IMG/VR virus record: IMGVR_UViG_3300043466_001780 | Location: 1-28,654 of that record | Direction: 5' to 3' (one strand) | Source of the DNA: a virus | DNA length: 28,654 nt | Part shown: in pieces, positions 13,090 to 20,810 of the stretch | Position numbering within the stretch: position 1 is the stretch's first letter | How the letters are laid out: every line of letters starts with the position of its first letter | Program-made: the position numbers and the translations under genes | Notes under the pieces: generated by a model | The model's input: the letters and a program-made list of their open reading frames with translations, nothing else | What the model was told of the DNA's origin: nothing | Databases searched by the model: none

Positions 13090-13920
13090 ATGAGCGAATT
13101 ATATCATAATCACTTTCAGAATTTCAAGGTATATCAGATACCGAAAGCCCAATTAATTATAGCGGATATTCCGTATAATCTTGGGAATAATGCCTACGCT
13201 TCGAATCCTGCATGGTACAAGGATGGAGATAATTCAAATGGGGAATCCGAATTGGCTGGGAAAGAATTTTTCGATACTGATAAAGATTTCCGACCTGCTG
13301 AATTTATGCACTTTTGCTCAACCATGTTGAAAAAAGAACCTCCTGCACCAAAGTCAGACGATGGCAAAAGACAAAAATCAAATGCACCCTGTATGATTGT
13401 TTTTTGCGAATTTGAGCAACAATTCAGCCTGATTGAGTTGGCTAAAAGATACGGGCTAAACCGATATATTAATTTGGTTTTTCGTAAAAACTTTTCGGCT
13501 CAGGTATTAAAAGCAAATATGAAAATAGTGGGCAATTGCGAATATGGGTTATTGCTATATCGAGATAGACTGCCAAAGTTTAATAATAACGGGAAAATGA
13601 TATTCAACTGCATTGATTGGGAAAGAGATGAAGATTCCGAGAAACTGCATCCAACTCAAAAGCCTGTGAAATTATTGAAGAAACTAATTGAGATATTTAC
13701 AGACCCGGGAGATGTGGTAATTGACCCTTGTGCAGGAAGCGGAAGTACATTAGTCGCTGCAATTGAATTAGACCGTAAGGCATACGGTTTTGAGATTAAA
13801 AGAAACTTTCATGCAGACGCTTCTAAGTGGATTAAACAAACAATTCAGCGTAAGAAGGATATTAAAGAATTTGGATTTAACAAGACCGAAACAGAAAAGG
13901 TCGCACCAACACTATTCTAA
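13090..13920 (+). CDS. DNA (N6-adenine or N4-cytosine) methyltransferase with DIPY motif
   Basis: 276 aa from the ATG at 13090; the start at 13075 lies inside the previous gene. Motif IV is DIPYN (26-30), a variant of DPPY. HPTQKP is at 187-192 and motif I DPCAGSGST at 212-220, followed by GFEIKR, so the order is beta-class. Residues 32-66 (NNAYASNP to EFFDTDKDF) form the conserved N-terminal region of this phage MTase family. No cognate endonuclease is adjacent. It is not closely similar to the 1354-1989 enzyme apart from the catalytic motifs. Confidence 0.87.
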   Translation: MSELYHNHFQNFKVYQIPKAQLIIADIPYNLGNNAYASNPAWYKDGDNSNGESELAGKEFFDTDKDFRPAEFMHFCSTMLKKEPPAPKSDDGKRQKSNAPCMIVFCEFEQQFSLIELAKRYGLNRYINLVFRKNFSAQVLKANMKIVGNCEYGLLLYRDRLPKFNNNGKMIFNCIDWERDEDSEKLHPTQKPVKLLKKLIEIFTDPGDVVIDPCAGSGSTLVAAIELDRKAYGFEIKRNFHADASKWIKQTIQRKKDIKEFGFNKTETEKVAPTLF

Positions 13921-13921
13921 C

Positions 13922-14350
13922 ATGAGCAACGCCTACCATCGTGCCGTTAAACTATGCGGTCAACAAGCAGTCAGTCAGATGCTATCGGATATGATTTACG
14001 AAGAACAACGCAGACGATTGCAAGCACTTGCTCCCGACATATCGAAGCGTAAAATTCAAAAGATTGAAGACCTTTCCGAATGGCTTAAATATTACGGATT
14101 CACGCCAGAATCAATCCGGTCAAAATGCAGACTACGAAAGATTATAAACATCCGAAAAGCATTGTGCTATTACCTAACTGAGTTGAATAATCTCAGCCTC
14201 AAAGACACAGCCAATATGCTCGGGTACATTGACCACACAACGGTAATGCACCATCGGGACGATTTCAGCGGATTAATTTCAATCGGGGATAAAGACGCAT
14301 TGAAAATGTTGGCAACGCTGGTGAAACAAAATGAAACGGAGGGCGTATAA
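13922..14350 (+). CDS. DnaA domain IV-like DNA-binding protein (second copy)
   Basis: 142 aa from the ATG at 13922, 1 nt after the methyltransferase stop; the longer ORF form lies inside that gene. An N-terminal helical region (AVSQMLSDMIYEEQRRRL) precedes a domain IV-like region, RKIINIRKALCYYLTEL, then LSLKDTANMLGYIDHTTVMH. The DHTTV core is the signature of the DnaA recognition helix. It ends with TAATG coupling to the next gene. Origin binding or transcription control are both possible. Confidence 0.82.
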   Translation: MSNAYHRAVKLCGQQAVSQMLSDMIYEEQRRRLQALAPDISKRKIQKIEDLSEWLKYYGFTPESIRSKCRLRKIINIRKALCYYLTELNNLSLKDTANMLGYIDHTTVMHHRDDFSGLISIGDKDALKMLATLVKQNETEGV

Positions 14351-14604
14351 TGAGTATGGAAGATATAAAAATATTATACAACAAAGTTGTCTCTGGCAAA
14401 TGCTCACCATTGGAAAGATGTTGGGCAATTAGAAATGCAGTAGGGACAATCACAGGAAGGTATGACAAAGCCGATGAAATAGGGGCAATGATATGCGATT
14501 TGATTATTCCGTACATGCCAAAAGATAAAATGCTTAATAAGCAAGATGATGACTGCACCGAATATTGGCACTTGGTCAGGTCGTATTTACTTAATGGAAG
14601 ATAA
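14350..14604 (+). CDS. Small hypothetical protein
   Basis: 84 aa: MSMEDIKILYNKVVSGKCSP, then ERCWAIRNAVGTITGRYDKA. All-helical pattern, charged, with a C-terminal YWHLVRSYLLNGR. Joined to the DnaA-like gene by a one-base overlap (TAATG). No family recognised. Confidence 0.64.
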   Translation: MSMEDIKILYNKVVSGKCSPLERCWAIRNAVGTITGRYDKADEIGAMICDLIIPYMPKDKMLNKQDDDCTEYWHLVRSYLLNGR

Positions 14605-14626
14605 TAATTAACATCCACAAACAACC

Positions 14627-14887
14627 ATGAGCAACCTATCCACACAAGTTCAGGAATTAGAAAAACGCCTCGAATCGATTGAGTACGAGAACGAGAACCT
14701 TAAAATCATGCTTTACCGGATGATTGCAAGCAATGAATCTGGAATCGAATTAGTGCCGTATAGCGATTACAAGACAGAACTGATTAAAGGGTGCGAATTT
14801 TATACGAGGGATAATTTTCATCATATCGGAGTGAAGTATGCAGACAGGTACAATGTTGAACCCAACAACACACAGGACGAACTATGA
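14627..14887 (+). CDS. Small coiled-coil hypothetical protein
   Basis: 86 aa. Residues 4-35 (STQVQELEKRLESIEYENEN) form a heptad-like coiled coil; the rest includes a YSDYKTELIKGCEFYTRDNF segment. Probably oligomeric. It is coupled to the next gene by ATGA. Function unknown. Confidence 0.64.
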   Translation: MSNLSTQVQELEKRLESIEYENENLKIMLYRMIASNESGIELVPYSDYKTELIKGCEFYTRDNFHHIGVKYADRYNVEPNNTQDEL

Positions 14888-15210
14888 AAATGCCCAATTC
14901 CTACACCTACCGATTTTATTTTAAATTCGGATTCTTTATGATGACATTTATCTGTGCAGGATTAATCGTAGCATGGATTACAGCCTCAACACAGCGAGAT
15001 ATTGCCAAGACCAATGAAATGTACTGGCGGAAAGAAGCAGTCACGAACAAGGCGTTATATTTGGTTTCGATTCATCAGACCGATTTGGTAATTGACCAGA
15101 TAACTTCGCAAGAGATGGCGATGTGGGATTTGTATTGTTCTCGAAAAGAATTATTTCGGGAAAATATTGCTCGGAAGGCGATGGAGGATGTAACTAAACC
15201 GAGTAAGTAA
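14884..15210 (+). CDS. Membrane-anchored hypothetical protein
   Basis: 108 aa with one N-terminal membrane helix at about residues 15-33 (FGFFMMTFICAGLIVAWI). It is followed by a charged helical domain (RDIAKTNEMYWRKEAVTNKA) that probably faces one side of the inner membrane. There is no signal peptidase site. It could be a membrane anchor for its coiled-coil neighbour. Confidence 0.66.
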   Translation: MKMPNSYTYRFYFKFGFFMMTFICAGLIVAWITASTQRDIAKTNEMYWRKEAVTNKALYLVSIHQTDLVIDQITSQEMAMWDLYCSRKELFRENIARKAMEDVTKPSK

Positions 15211-15224
15211 GCGTAAAAATCAAC

Positions 15225-15923
15225 ATGGACACAAAACAGCAATTAGACGATATTCAAAAAGCGATTGATGCAATTAGGGAGAACTTGGGTTTGAACCATT
15301 CGGAAAAACCGAATAGTTGCGAACCAGACTACACACACTTACTGCCCGAGGGGTACGAGTTTTGTGCGGAACAAGATGCGGAGAAGTGGGTGAAGGTGGA
15401 GATGAGTACAGATATACCTGAATTGAAAAAAGTTGGTTATATCTGGAACAATCCAACTATACCATCCACTAAACGCTACCGACCTGTTCGGAAAATAAAA
15501 CCCGACTACACACACCTACTGCCATCCGGCTACGAGTTTTGTGAGGAGGGGGAACATGAGAATTGGGTTAAGGTGAAGATGAGACCTGATAGTATAAATC
15601 CAAGACAAATCGGAGGGTTATCCAGCGGTATTTGTATACCAGACTTTTGGAAACCCTACTACCGCCCCATCCGCCCTATCAAATACCATGTTGCCGTTCA
15701 CGAATCGGTAACGGCTGAACCCGACCCTTATCAGGTCGATTGGAGTAATGCTCCGGAGTGGGCTGATGTGCATTGTTTTGATGCAAATGGGAAAGGCAAT
15801 TGGTACGGGGTAAAGCGTGATTCAGTCGAATGGTATCGTTGCAATATTGGCAATTCTGAATTTACATTACCATCCGGACTTGACTGGAAGCAATCGAAAC
15901 GACTTAACCCGAAATTGAAATAA
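15225..15923 (+). CDS. Hypothetical protein with two tandem PxGYEFC repeats
   Basis: 232 aa. After a helical N-terminus, two repeats follow each other: residues 34-92 (PDYTHLLPEGYEFC to YRPVRKIK) and 93-153 (PDYTHLLPSGYEFC to YRPIRPIK). The C-terminal segment 168-223, starting VDWSNAPEWADVHCFDANG, is a separate domain seen in many phage proteins. The role is unknown; small repeated domains of this type may bind a host component. A related PxGYxFC pattern appears in a structural gene at 18554-19111. Confidence 0.7.
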   Translation: MDTKQQLDDIQKAIDAIRENLGLNHSEKPNSCEPDYTHLLPEGYEFCAEQDAEKWVKVEMSTDIPELKKVGYIWNNPTIPSTKRYRPVRKIKPDYTHLLPSGYEFCEEGEHENWVKVKMRPDSINPRQIGGLSSGICIPDFWKPYYRPIRPIKYHVAVHESVTAEPDPYQVDWSNAPEWADVHCFDANGKGNWYGVKRDSVEWYRCNIGNSEFTLPSGLDWKQSKRLNPKLK

Positions 15924-16330
15924 TGCCTTGCGATTACAAGCAATATCATCCCGAATGGAAAACTCGCATACGCCCGGATATATTGATTCGTGCCGGGAAT
16001 AAATGCGAGTGCTGTGGAGTGCCAAATTATGCAGTAGGTTATCGCGATTCAGATGGTATATTTCAGCGTACCACAGGAAATGAAATGCACAACAAAGCAG
16101 GAAATGGCGAGTTGAATTATAGCGATGCAATGGCAATAATTAAGCATTGTAATGAATCTTGCGATGATAAATTAATTATCATTGTACTCACTATTTCGCA
16201 CACAGACCACGACATAAGCAATAACGATTACGGTAATTTGAAGGCACTTTGTCAGCGTTGCCATAATAGGCACGATTCGATTTACCGGAGGCGAAAAAAC
16301 AGGAATAAGAACCAATTAGATTTATTTTAA
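15923..16330 (+). CDS. HNH endonuclease
   Basis: 135 aa. Zinc-binding CECC (28-31) and CQRC (110-113) frame the HNH core: the SHTDHD segment (H93, H96), N105 in YGNLKALC and H114/H117 in CHNRHD. The basic C-terminus (IYRRRKNRNKN) would bind DNA. The central insertion of about 45 residues between the first cysteine pair and the core is longer than in minimal HNH domains. It may be a free-standing (homing-like) enzyme or a replication/packaging nuclease. It overlaps the stop of the upstream gene by one base. Confidence 0.86.
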   Translation: MPCDYKQYHPEWKTRIRPDILIRAGNKCECCGVPNYAVGYRDSDGIFQRTTGNEMHNKAGNGELNYSDAMAIIKHCNESCDDKLIIIVLTISHTDHDISNNDYGNLKALCQRCHNRHDSIYRRRKNRNKNQLDLF

Positions 16331-16331
16331 A

Positions 16332-16553
16332 ATGAGCGACAAAAGAAAAACCGCAGTTGAATGGTTGATTCAGCAATTAACCGAAAGATATGTATCGGAT
16401 ATAACTCCGGAAGAATGGTTCGGAATGAAGGGTCAAGCCAAGGCACTCGAGCGTGAGCAGATTGAGGAGGCGTATTACGAAGGAAAGCAAAATATTCCAT
16501 CAAAAACACATGATGAATACTACGAACAAACCTATGGCGAATATGACTCCTAA
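16332..16553 (+). CDS. Small hypothetical protein
   Basis: 73 aa, acidic and probably helical: KTAVEWLIQQLTERYVSD, then REQIEEAYYEGKQNIPSK. This pattern is common among small early proteins of Bacteroidota phages, of unknown role. It overlaps the next gene's start by 11 nt. Confidence 0.7.
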   Translation: MSDKRKTAVEWLIQQLTERYVSDITPEEWFGMKGQAKALEREQIEEAYYEGKQNIPSKTHDEYYEQTYGEYDS

Positions 16554-16788
16554 AGAAAAGGCAAAAGAGTTGATTCATTATTATATTAAAGAGTTGTTGA
16601 GTGCTAAATATAGTATCAATGGTTTTGTTATAGATGAATTAGCCAAGCAATCAGCATTAATAGCAGTTGAGGAAATACTTAAAAATAATTGCGGAGCGAA
16701 TACAGATGGACAACAAGCGTACGAAAACGAACTTTATTGCGATGAGTATTTTTGGTATGATGTCAAACAAGAATTAGAAAAGTTATGA
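16543..16788 (+). CDS. Small conserved phage protein (MTPKEKAKEL family)
   Basis: 81 aa from the ATG at 16543. In-frame ATGs at 16510, 16513 and 16534 exist inside the previous gene, but the family begins MTPKEKAKELIHYYI. Residues 28-50 (DELAKQSALIAVEEIL) and the end YDVKQELEKL match the usual pattern of this very common small helical protein in Bacteroidota phages. Function unknown. The stop overlaps the next gene (ATGA). Confidence 0.75.
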   Translation: MTPKEKAKELIHYYIKELLSAKYSINGFVIDELAKQSALIAVEEILKNNCGANTDGQQAYENELYCDEYFWYDVKQELEKL

Positions 16789-16919
16789 AACAAACTAAAC
16801 TCACTGAAACCCAATACATCCTTGCATTTTATCAGTGCGGAATGTCAATCTACGACATAGCCCAAATGTACGGCAAAGCAGAATCGGTAATATTGAGGAT
16901 AGTTAAGACTGGCAAGTAA
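16785..16919 (+). CDS. 44-aa HTH-like micro-protein
   Basis: MKQTKLTETQYILAFYQCGM continues SIYDIAQMYGKAESVILRIV: a helix, a turn and a recognition-like helix, as in small resolvase- or sigma-type HTH domains. ATGA overlap with the previous gene. Probably DNA-binding; no partner is visible. Confidence 0.55.
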   Translation: MKQTKLTETQYILAFYQCGMSIYDIAQMYGKAESVILRIVKTGK

Positions 16920-16949
16920 CAAATCGAAACGAATAGCGTATAAACTACT

Positions 16950-17339
16950 ATGACATTCACACCATCAACACACCCACTCTGGGCACTTGAATCCGATAAT
17001 TACTATGCCGGATGGACGCTTACCCGAAACGAAATTCCAAAAGATACCGTACTAATCGACTTGAATCGTAACGAGGTATTCGAAGGCTTCGATTGCATTC
17101 CTTTGTCCTGTCTTTATCCTGATTGGTTCATGTCCGACAAAGATACACTCGCCTCAGATTGTGCCGTTATAATCAATCTATACGGTAAGCACTCTCATTA
17201 TTTCGTGCAGGTATGGGAAATGGTTGATTGGAATAACGAAGCCCTGATTTATCGAATTTCTCCGGGCAAACTTGAATTTAAACGGGTTGACCGATACCCG
17301 ATTAGTGGGGATGGGTTTTGGATTGGATTAAAACGATGA
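16950..17339 (+). CDS. Hypothetical protein
   Basis: 129 aa, rich in aromatic residues: STHPLWALESDNYYAGWTLT, then IPLSCLYPDWFMSDKDTLAS and HYFVQVWEMVDWNNEA. A beta-rich soluble fold is likely. No catalytic or membrane motif is visible. It overlaps the next small gene by ATGA. Confidence 0.66.
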   Translation: MTFTPSTHPLWALESDNYYAGWTLTRNEIPKDTVLIDLNRNEVFEGFDCIPLSCLYPDWFMSDKDTLASDCAVIINLYGKHSHYFVQVWEMVDWNNEALIYRISPGKLEFKRVDRYPISGDGFWIGLKR

Positions 17340-17476
17340 AAGCACGCCCATCCGACATCCGCCTACGAATCGAGGCAAGGAAATTGAATCGAAGTAAATA
17401 TTACCCAGACTTCTATTATTTTATGTACAGCAAAGTTTCAAAAATCATTGAATTTGAATTAAACGATTGTAACTAA
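17336..17476 (+). CDS. 46-aa basic micro-protein
   Basis: MKARPSDIRLRIEARKLNRS, then YYPDFYYFMYSKVSK and a short acidic end. The N-terminal 20 residues are strongly basic and helical. Supported mainly by its ATGA overlap with the gene before it and its 1-nt spacing to the next. Function unknown. Confidence 0.48.
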   Translation: MKARPSDIRLRIEARKLNRSKYYPDFYYFMYSKVSKIIEFELNDCN

Positions 17477-17477
17477 C

Positions 17478-17921
17478 ATGACAAAAACATTTAAACTAAC
17501 ACCCGAACTGACCTGCCCCGAATTGGAGGGGTACAAGTTGCCTAAGATACCAAATTATCAGGATGATGATATTGAGGGGATGGCTGAATCCCAATACGGA
17601 ACTGACATTGATAGCATCAGAGGGGGTAATCCATACGACTTAAATAAAGATTTGAAAAGTGGCTTTGTTAGAGGTTACTCCAAAGCCCGTGAGAAGTACG
17701 AGTTTACCTTGTACGATATGGCTCAGGCATTCGCTTACGGTAGAACACTTGAGCCATTTGATTCATTTGATGACTTTATCGCATCCCTCCGCACCCCACG
17801 CATCCCGATTGCGATTGAGGTGGAAATGGTGGAGGAATTTGAGATGGTAAGTGGTAATCATTATTTAATTCCCGCCACGCACCCAGACGGAACGGTGAAA
17901 GGAGTGTGGGTTTATGAGTAA
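17478..17921 (+). CDS. Hypothetical protein, last gene of the plus-strand arm
   Basis: 147 aa: an N-terminal PELTCPELEGYKLPKIPNYQ segment, then a helical AYGRTLEPFDSFDDFIASLR and a beta-rich end (IPIAIEVEMVEEFEMVSGNH). It ends 9 nt from the convergent structural block; I see no terminator between them. No family recognised. Confidence 0.66.
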   Translation: MTKTFKLTPELTCPELEGYKLPKIPNYQDDDIEGMAESQYGTDIDSIRGGNPYDLNKDLKSGFVRGYSKAREKYEFTLYDMAQAFAYGRTLEPFDSFDDFIASLRTPRIPIAIEVEMVEEFEMVSGNHYLIPATHPDGTVKGVWVYE

Positions 17922-17930
17922 TTGTATTAA

Positions 17931-18242
17931 TTAATTCAACACCTTCCTCAGCCAAGCATTGCCAACAAACGGAGCAAGTATTGGCATCCACCAGCACGAT
18001 TCTAATTGCCCCAGAGCGATTAACGCCACATTGAAACATATTAGTTCAAGCCAAGCATTCTGGCACAATATACACAACCCTAATGGCTTTGACCAGTGCT
18101 TGTCTTGATGTTTGTGTAACCACCTGCCATATCGCTGAAATATGTGGTTCGGTTGAATCCAAACCTCGAACGCATACGACACGCACGAAACTGCAAAACT
18201 GAAAGACAGCAGGATAAATAAATTAATCGCAAAATCGAGCAT
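17931..18242 (-). CDS. Small membrane protein with a CxxC motif
   Basis: 103 aa. Membrane helices at about residues 5-27 (INLFILLSFSFAVSCVSYAF) and 65-80, with a basic, His-rich stretch between (RWLHKHQDKHW) and a CILC motif at 57-60. It is the last gene of the minus-strand structural and lysis block. A membrane role in lysis or host modification is plausible, but no family is certain. Confidence 0.65.
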   Translation of the reverse strand: MLDFAINLFILLSFSFAVSCVSYAFEVWIQPNHIFQRYGRWLHKHQDKHWSKPLGLCILCQNAWLELICFNVALIALGQLESCWWMPILAPFVGNAWLRKVLN

Positions 18243-18245
18243 AAA

Positions 18246-18551
18246 TTATACTGGAATGTTTGTGAATTGAAACCAGATATGTCCAGCCGAATCGTTGATG
18301 TATGTATTGGTCAATGTTCGATTGGCTGTGGGTATTTTAATGCGAACCATTACGGTCGCATCGTCTGGAAAATTATTAGGTATAGCAATCTGTGCACCCA
18401 ATACAGATATAACTACTTGGACGCTGAATACACCGTTTACGAGTGCTTCAAATGTGTAACTATCGGCATCAGGATAAACCATACCGGGGATAGGAATAGT
18501 TGTTTGGGTGGCTGGGAAATTACCCAAGTTCAATGTGCTAAAAGTATTCAT
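18246..18551 (-). CDS. Small beta-rich structural candidate
   Basis: 101 aa. Alternating strands with Ile/Val and Thr (ATQTTIPIPGMVYPDADSYT, VFSVQVVISVLGAQIAIP), consistent with an immunoglobulin-like or jelly-roll domain as in capsid decoration or tail-tip proteins. It sits at the end of the structural block. The function is inferred from position and composition only. Confidence 0.62.
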   Translation of the reverse strand: MNTFSTLNLGNFPATQTTIPIPGMVYPDADSYTFEALVNGVFSVQVVISVLGAQIAIPNNFPDDATVMVRIKIPTANRTLTNTYINDSAGHIWFQFTNIPV

Positions 18552-18553
18552 AA

Positions 18554-19111
18554 TTATATCAGTTCAGGTGGATTACGACAATCGGAAAACTCTCTGGCAA
18601 AGGTAACATTTATATCAATTGCGAATGATTGAATTTCGGGCATGTATGAGCGTAACTCATTACCTGTATCCGCCTCGTTGAAATTAAAGTAATCGTACTG
18701 AATTGACGCTGGGTCAATCTTGATAGTATCAATCGTTCCGAACGGTGGGATGAATGTGCCCATAATAGTATTTACCGTATAATCTCCCACCTCGTATTGA
18801 TTATTTGCAGTAAAGATAAACACACCTTTGAGCGTGATTGATTGCTCGAATCGTTCCTGACAAGAACCTTGTCGGTCGATTGGTCTGAATGTGGATTTCT
18901 CCAATTCCTCATATCTCAAATAAAACCAATTGCCTTGAGTGTCGATGTTTGGGAATCTAACAAGTTCGGAATTGTCATCCATACGACGCAGGAAGATATT
19001 ACCTGTGTCGGGTTCACGAAAACAGAAGTCATATCCAACAGGGAATATTACATTGTTTTGCTCAATCTGTTGGCGTATGGATGAGATGATATAAATAGTT
19101 TCTGATGTCAT
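18554..19111 (-). CDS. Hypothetical structural protein, possible connector
   Basis: 185 aa. An N-terminal segment FPVGYDFCFREPD, later FRPIDRQG, is followed by a beta-rich region (LKGVFIFTANNQYEVGDYTV). Its position directly after the gp10-like gene, with an ATGA overlap, is where head-closure or tail-completion genes lie in tailed phages. The PxGYxFC pattern resembles the repeats in the 15225 protein. No catalytic motif is visible. Confidence 0.62.
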   Translation of the reverse strand: MTSETIYIISSIRQQIEQNNVIFPVGYDFCFREPDTGNIFLRRMDDNSELVRFPNIDTQGNWFYLRYEELEKSTFRPIDRQGSCQERFEQSITLKGVFIFTANNQYEVGDYTVNTIMGTFIPPFGTIDTIKIDPASIQYDYFNFNEADTGNELRSYMPEIQSFAIDINVTFAREFSDCRNPPELI

Positions 19112-20004
19112 TTTTTCTTTCGTTTCTTAGGCTTGTATGTTCCCATTCTTAACTGCTTTGCTCGTGCTATTCTTGCTCGTTCTTTTGCCTTCGCCTCGGC
19201 TTCTTTCTTCTTGGCTAATGCGTTTCTGGATTTAATTAAAGAGGCTTGTTTTTTATCAGCGATTGCTCTTCTTTTATCATATTGAGATTCTTCAAATTTC
19301 TTTTTATTTTTTAAATCTGCCAATCGTTCTTGAGATTTCTTTAAACTTGCCTCTCGTTTGGAAATTAATTCTTTTTGCTTTTTTACAGCGTCTTTGGTTT
19401 TTGCTTTGCTCTGAATTTGCTTGGTTAATTTGGCATTGGTTGAAGTTTTTGATTTCGCTTTTTTCTTCTTCGCCTTATTCCTTGCAATACTTTTTTCCGT
19501 TGCTGATTTACCGATACCAGACACACTCGGCATATTCGGGAAACTCTCCAACGCCCCTGTAAATACCTTAGCAACATCAATCGCAATTTGTCGTTCCATT
19601 TTTGATATTTCCTTTTGATTCAAAGGGAATATCGGTTCGCCTACCTGCACATCCGATGTCTGTTGCCACTCGGCTATCTGTGCTGTATCGGCATTATTAA
19701 AGCCGTAGGTAACTTCTTTTTCCGCAGTTGATAAGATACTAAGCGAATAGAATAAATCGCCCGTAAAAATCAGGTCTTTCCAGTTTGTTTGCAAGCCTGC
19801 ATCGGTTCGTAATTTTTTATACGGAGCAGACCTATATCGCATCTGTTTGCCCGCAGTTGTTTGCCCCCGATTAAACACCCTTACCTGCATTTCGGAAGAC
19901 CCGATATTAGTCGCATTGATTAATATCTTGCCTATGTTTTTCGTCAACGCCTGCTTAGCGTTTGACAATGCTTTCTCGAACTGCTCAGGCGTTAAGTTAG
20001 CCAT
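19108..20004 (-). CDS. HK97 gp10-like connector candidate with a long basic C-terminal tail
   Basis: 298 aa. Residues 1-165 look like a gp10-type head-tail joining or minor head protein (LTPEQFEKALSNAKQALTK, TNWKDLIFTGDLFYSLSILS, IAEWQQTSDVQVGEPIFPL). Residues about 165-298 are extremely rich in Lys, Ala and Glu, ending MGTYKPKKRKKK, and would form a basic coiled coil. Family members are usually about 130-180 aa, so the tail is an addition. It may contact DNA or RNA inside or at the neck of the head. Assignment to gp10 is moderate. Confidence 0.6.
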   Translation of the reverse strand: MANLTPEQFEKALSNAKQALTKNIGKILINATNIGSSEMQVRVFNRGQTTAGKQMRYRSAPYKKLRTDAGLQTNWKDLIFTGDLFYSLSILSTAEKEVTYGFNNADTAQIAEWQQTSDVQVGEPIFPLNQKEISKMERQIAIDVAKVFTGALESFPNMPSVSGIGKSATEKSIARNKAKKKKAKSKTSTNAKLTKQIQSKAKTKDAVKKQKELISKREASLKKSQERLADLKNKKKFEESQYDKRRAIADKKQASLIKSRNALAKKKEAEAKAKERARIARAKQLRMGTYKPKKRKKK

Positions 20005-20007
20005 AGT

Positions 20008-20403
20008 CTAACGAATCGTAATCCAGACTTCTTTGCCCGAATTAATGGCGTTTCGAATTTTTAAAATCAGGTTATTCGTTGCAATTCTGGAACTGAATAC
20101 ACCGCTATCGTTTCGAGTTGAACCGCATAAGATACAGCCCTCCGTATCTGCTTCGGTATTGCCTGAATGAATGCGAACGCCCTCGTAATTCGGCACATTC
20201 AAAAGCAGTGGCAATTCACGCTTGAATCGATTTGACAAAGTAATTATAACTCGATACCTGCCTTTCGGAATAGCCGTTTCACCTTTAATCTTTTTATCCC
20301 TGACAGCATCCTCACAAGTGAAGCACTCGAATACATTGTCAGCGTATAACTTACCCAATGTTCTTGTCGGTAAAAATGCATCACGAGTTAAAACCAATTC
20401 CAT
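20008..20403 (-). CDS. DUF5675 family protein, lysis-associated candidate
   Basis: 131 aa from the ATG at 20403 (MELVLTRDAFLPTRTLGKLY); an upstream start at 20493 would overlap the preceding gene. The core TAIPKGRYRV, then NVPNYEGVRIHSGNTEADTEG followed by CILCG, is the DUF5675 signature. The HxGN...GC arrangement recalls the active site of L,D-transpeptidase-like folds, so cell-wall activity is possible. It lies 10 nt after a small basic gene and near a holin-like gene. No classical lysozyme is seen in the window. Confidence 0.84.
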   Translation of the reverse strand: MELVLTRDAFLPTRTLGKLYADNVFECFTCEDAVRDKKIKGETAIPKGRYRVIITLSNRFKRELPLLLNVPNYEGVRIHSGNTEADTEGCILCGSTRNDSGVFSSRIATNNLILKIRNAINSGKEVWITIR

Positions 20404-20413
20404 TTTTTTCAAA

Positions 20414-20557
20414 TTATTTACGCTTAGTTTTAGGCTTAGATTTGCCAGCCTTTGATAGAGCGATTGCAACTGCTTGTTTTTGTGGCTTTCCACTTTTTAT
20501 CTCAGTCTTTATGTTTGACGAAATAGTCTTTTGCGAATATCCTTTTTTCAGTGGCAT
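20414..20557 (-). CDS. Small basic conserved phage protein
   Basis: 47 aa from the ATG at 20557; a longer frame from 20716 would run through the holin-like gene. The sequence [20 protein letters not shown], then [16 protein letters not shown], is a common tiny protein of Bacteroidota phages with a conserved [12 protein letters not shown] core. Function unknown; the charge suggests nucleic acid or membrane-surface contact. Confidence 0.75.
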   Translation of the reverse strand: MPLKKGYSQKTISSNIKTEIKSGKPQKQAVAIALSKAGKSKPKTKRK

Positions 20558-20558
20558 C

Positions 20559-20810
20559 TTAATTATTTGGTTTATCTTGTTCAACTCCGAACGCCTGCGA
20601 TACAGCACTAACGAGTGTTGTGATTGCCGTACCGTAAACCACTGCATTAGTCGCAACGGTAACAACAGCAACAGGTAACGATAGTGGAAGCGTTGCGATT
20701 GCACCACCCACGACAACTAATGCACCGCCTATTTTTAATGCAGTGTTGCGAATCTTCTTAGCCCAATTAGGAGTAGGGCTTTCCATTGTTCCGAATGTAA
20801 TCTTGCTCAT
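20559..20810 (-). CDS. Holin-like membrane protein
   Basis: 83 aa with a short soluble N-terminus ([19 protein letters not shown]) and two hydrophobic stretches at about 24-44 ([17 protein letters not shown]) and 47-72, then a hydrophilic tail. Size and topology fit a class II holin. It lies beside DUF5675, in what looks like the lysis region. The ATG overlaps the stop of the previous gene (ATGA). The call is topological, since holins share no sequence. Confidence 0.68.
   Translation of the reverse strand: MSKITFGTMESPTPNWAKKIRNTALKIGGALVVVGGAIATLPLSLPVAVVTVATNAVVYGTAITTLVSAVSQAFGVEQDKPNN

Noticed and set aside
13790-14350. 186-aa form of the second DnaA-like gene
   Set aside because: The first 44 residues lie inside the methyltransferase gene in another frame; the ATG at 13922 directly follows its stop.
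20008-20493. 161-aa form of the DUF5675 gene
   Set aside because: The extra 30 residues overlap the small basic gene and do not belong to the family; the ATG at 20403 matches the family start.
20414-20716. 100-aa protein starting at 20716
   Set aside because: Its first half is the antisense-frame shadow of the holin-like gene; the conserved small protein begins at 20557.
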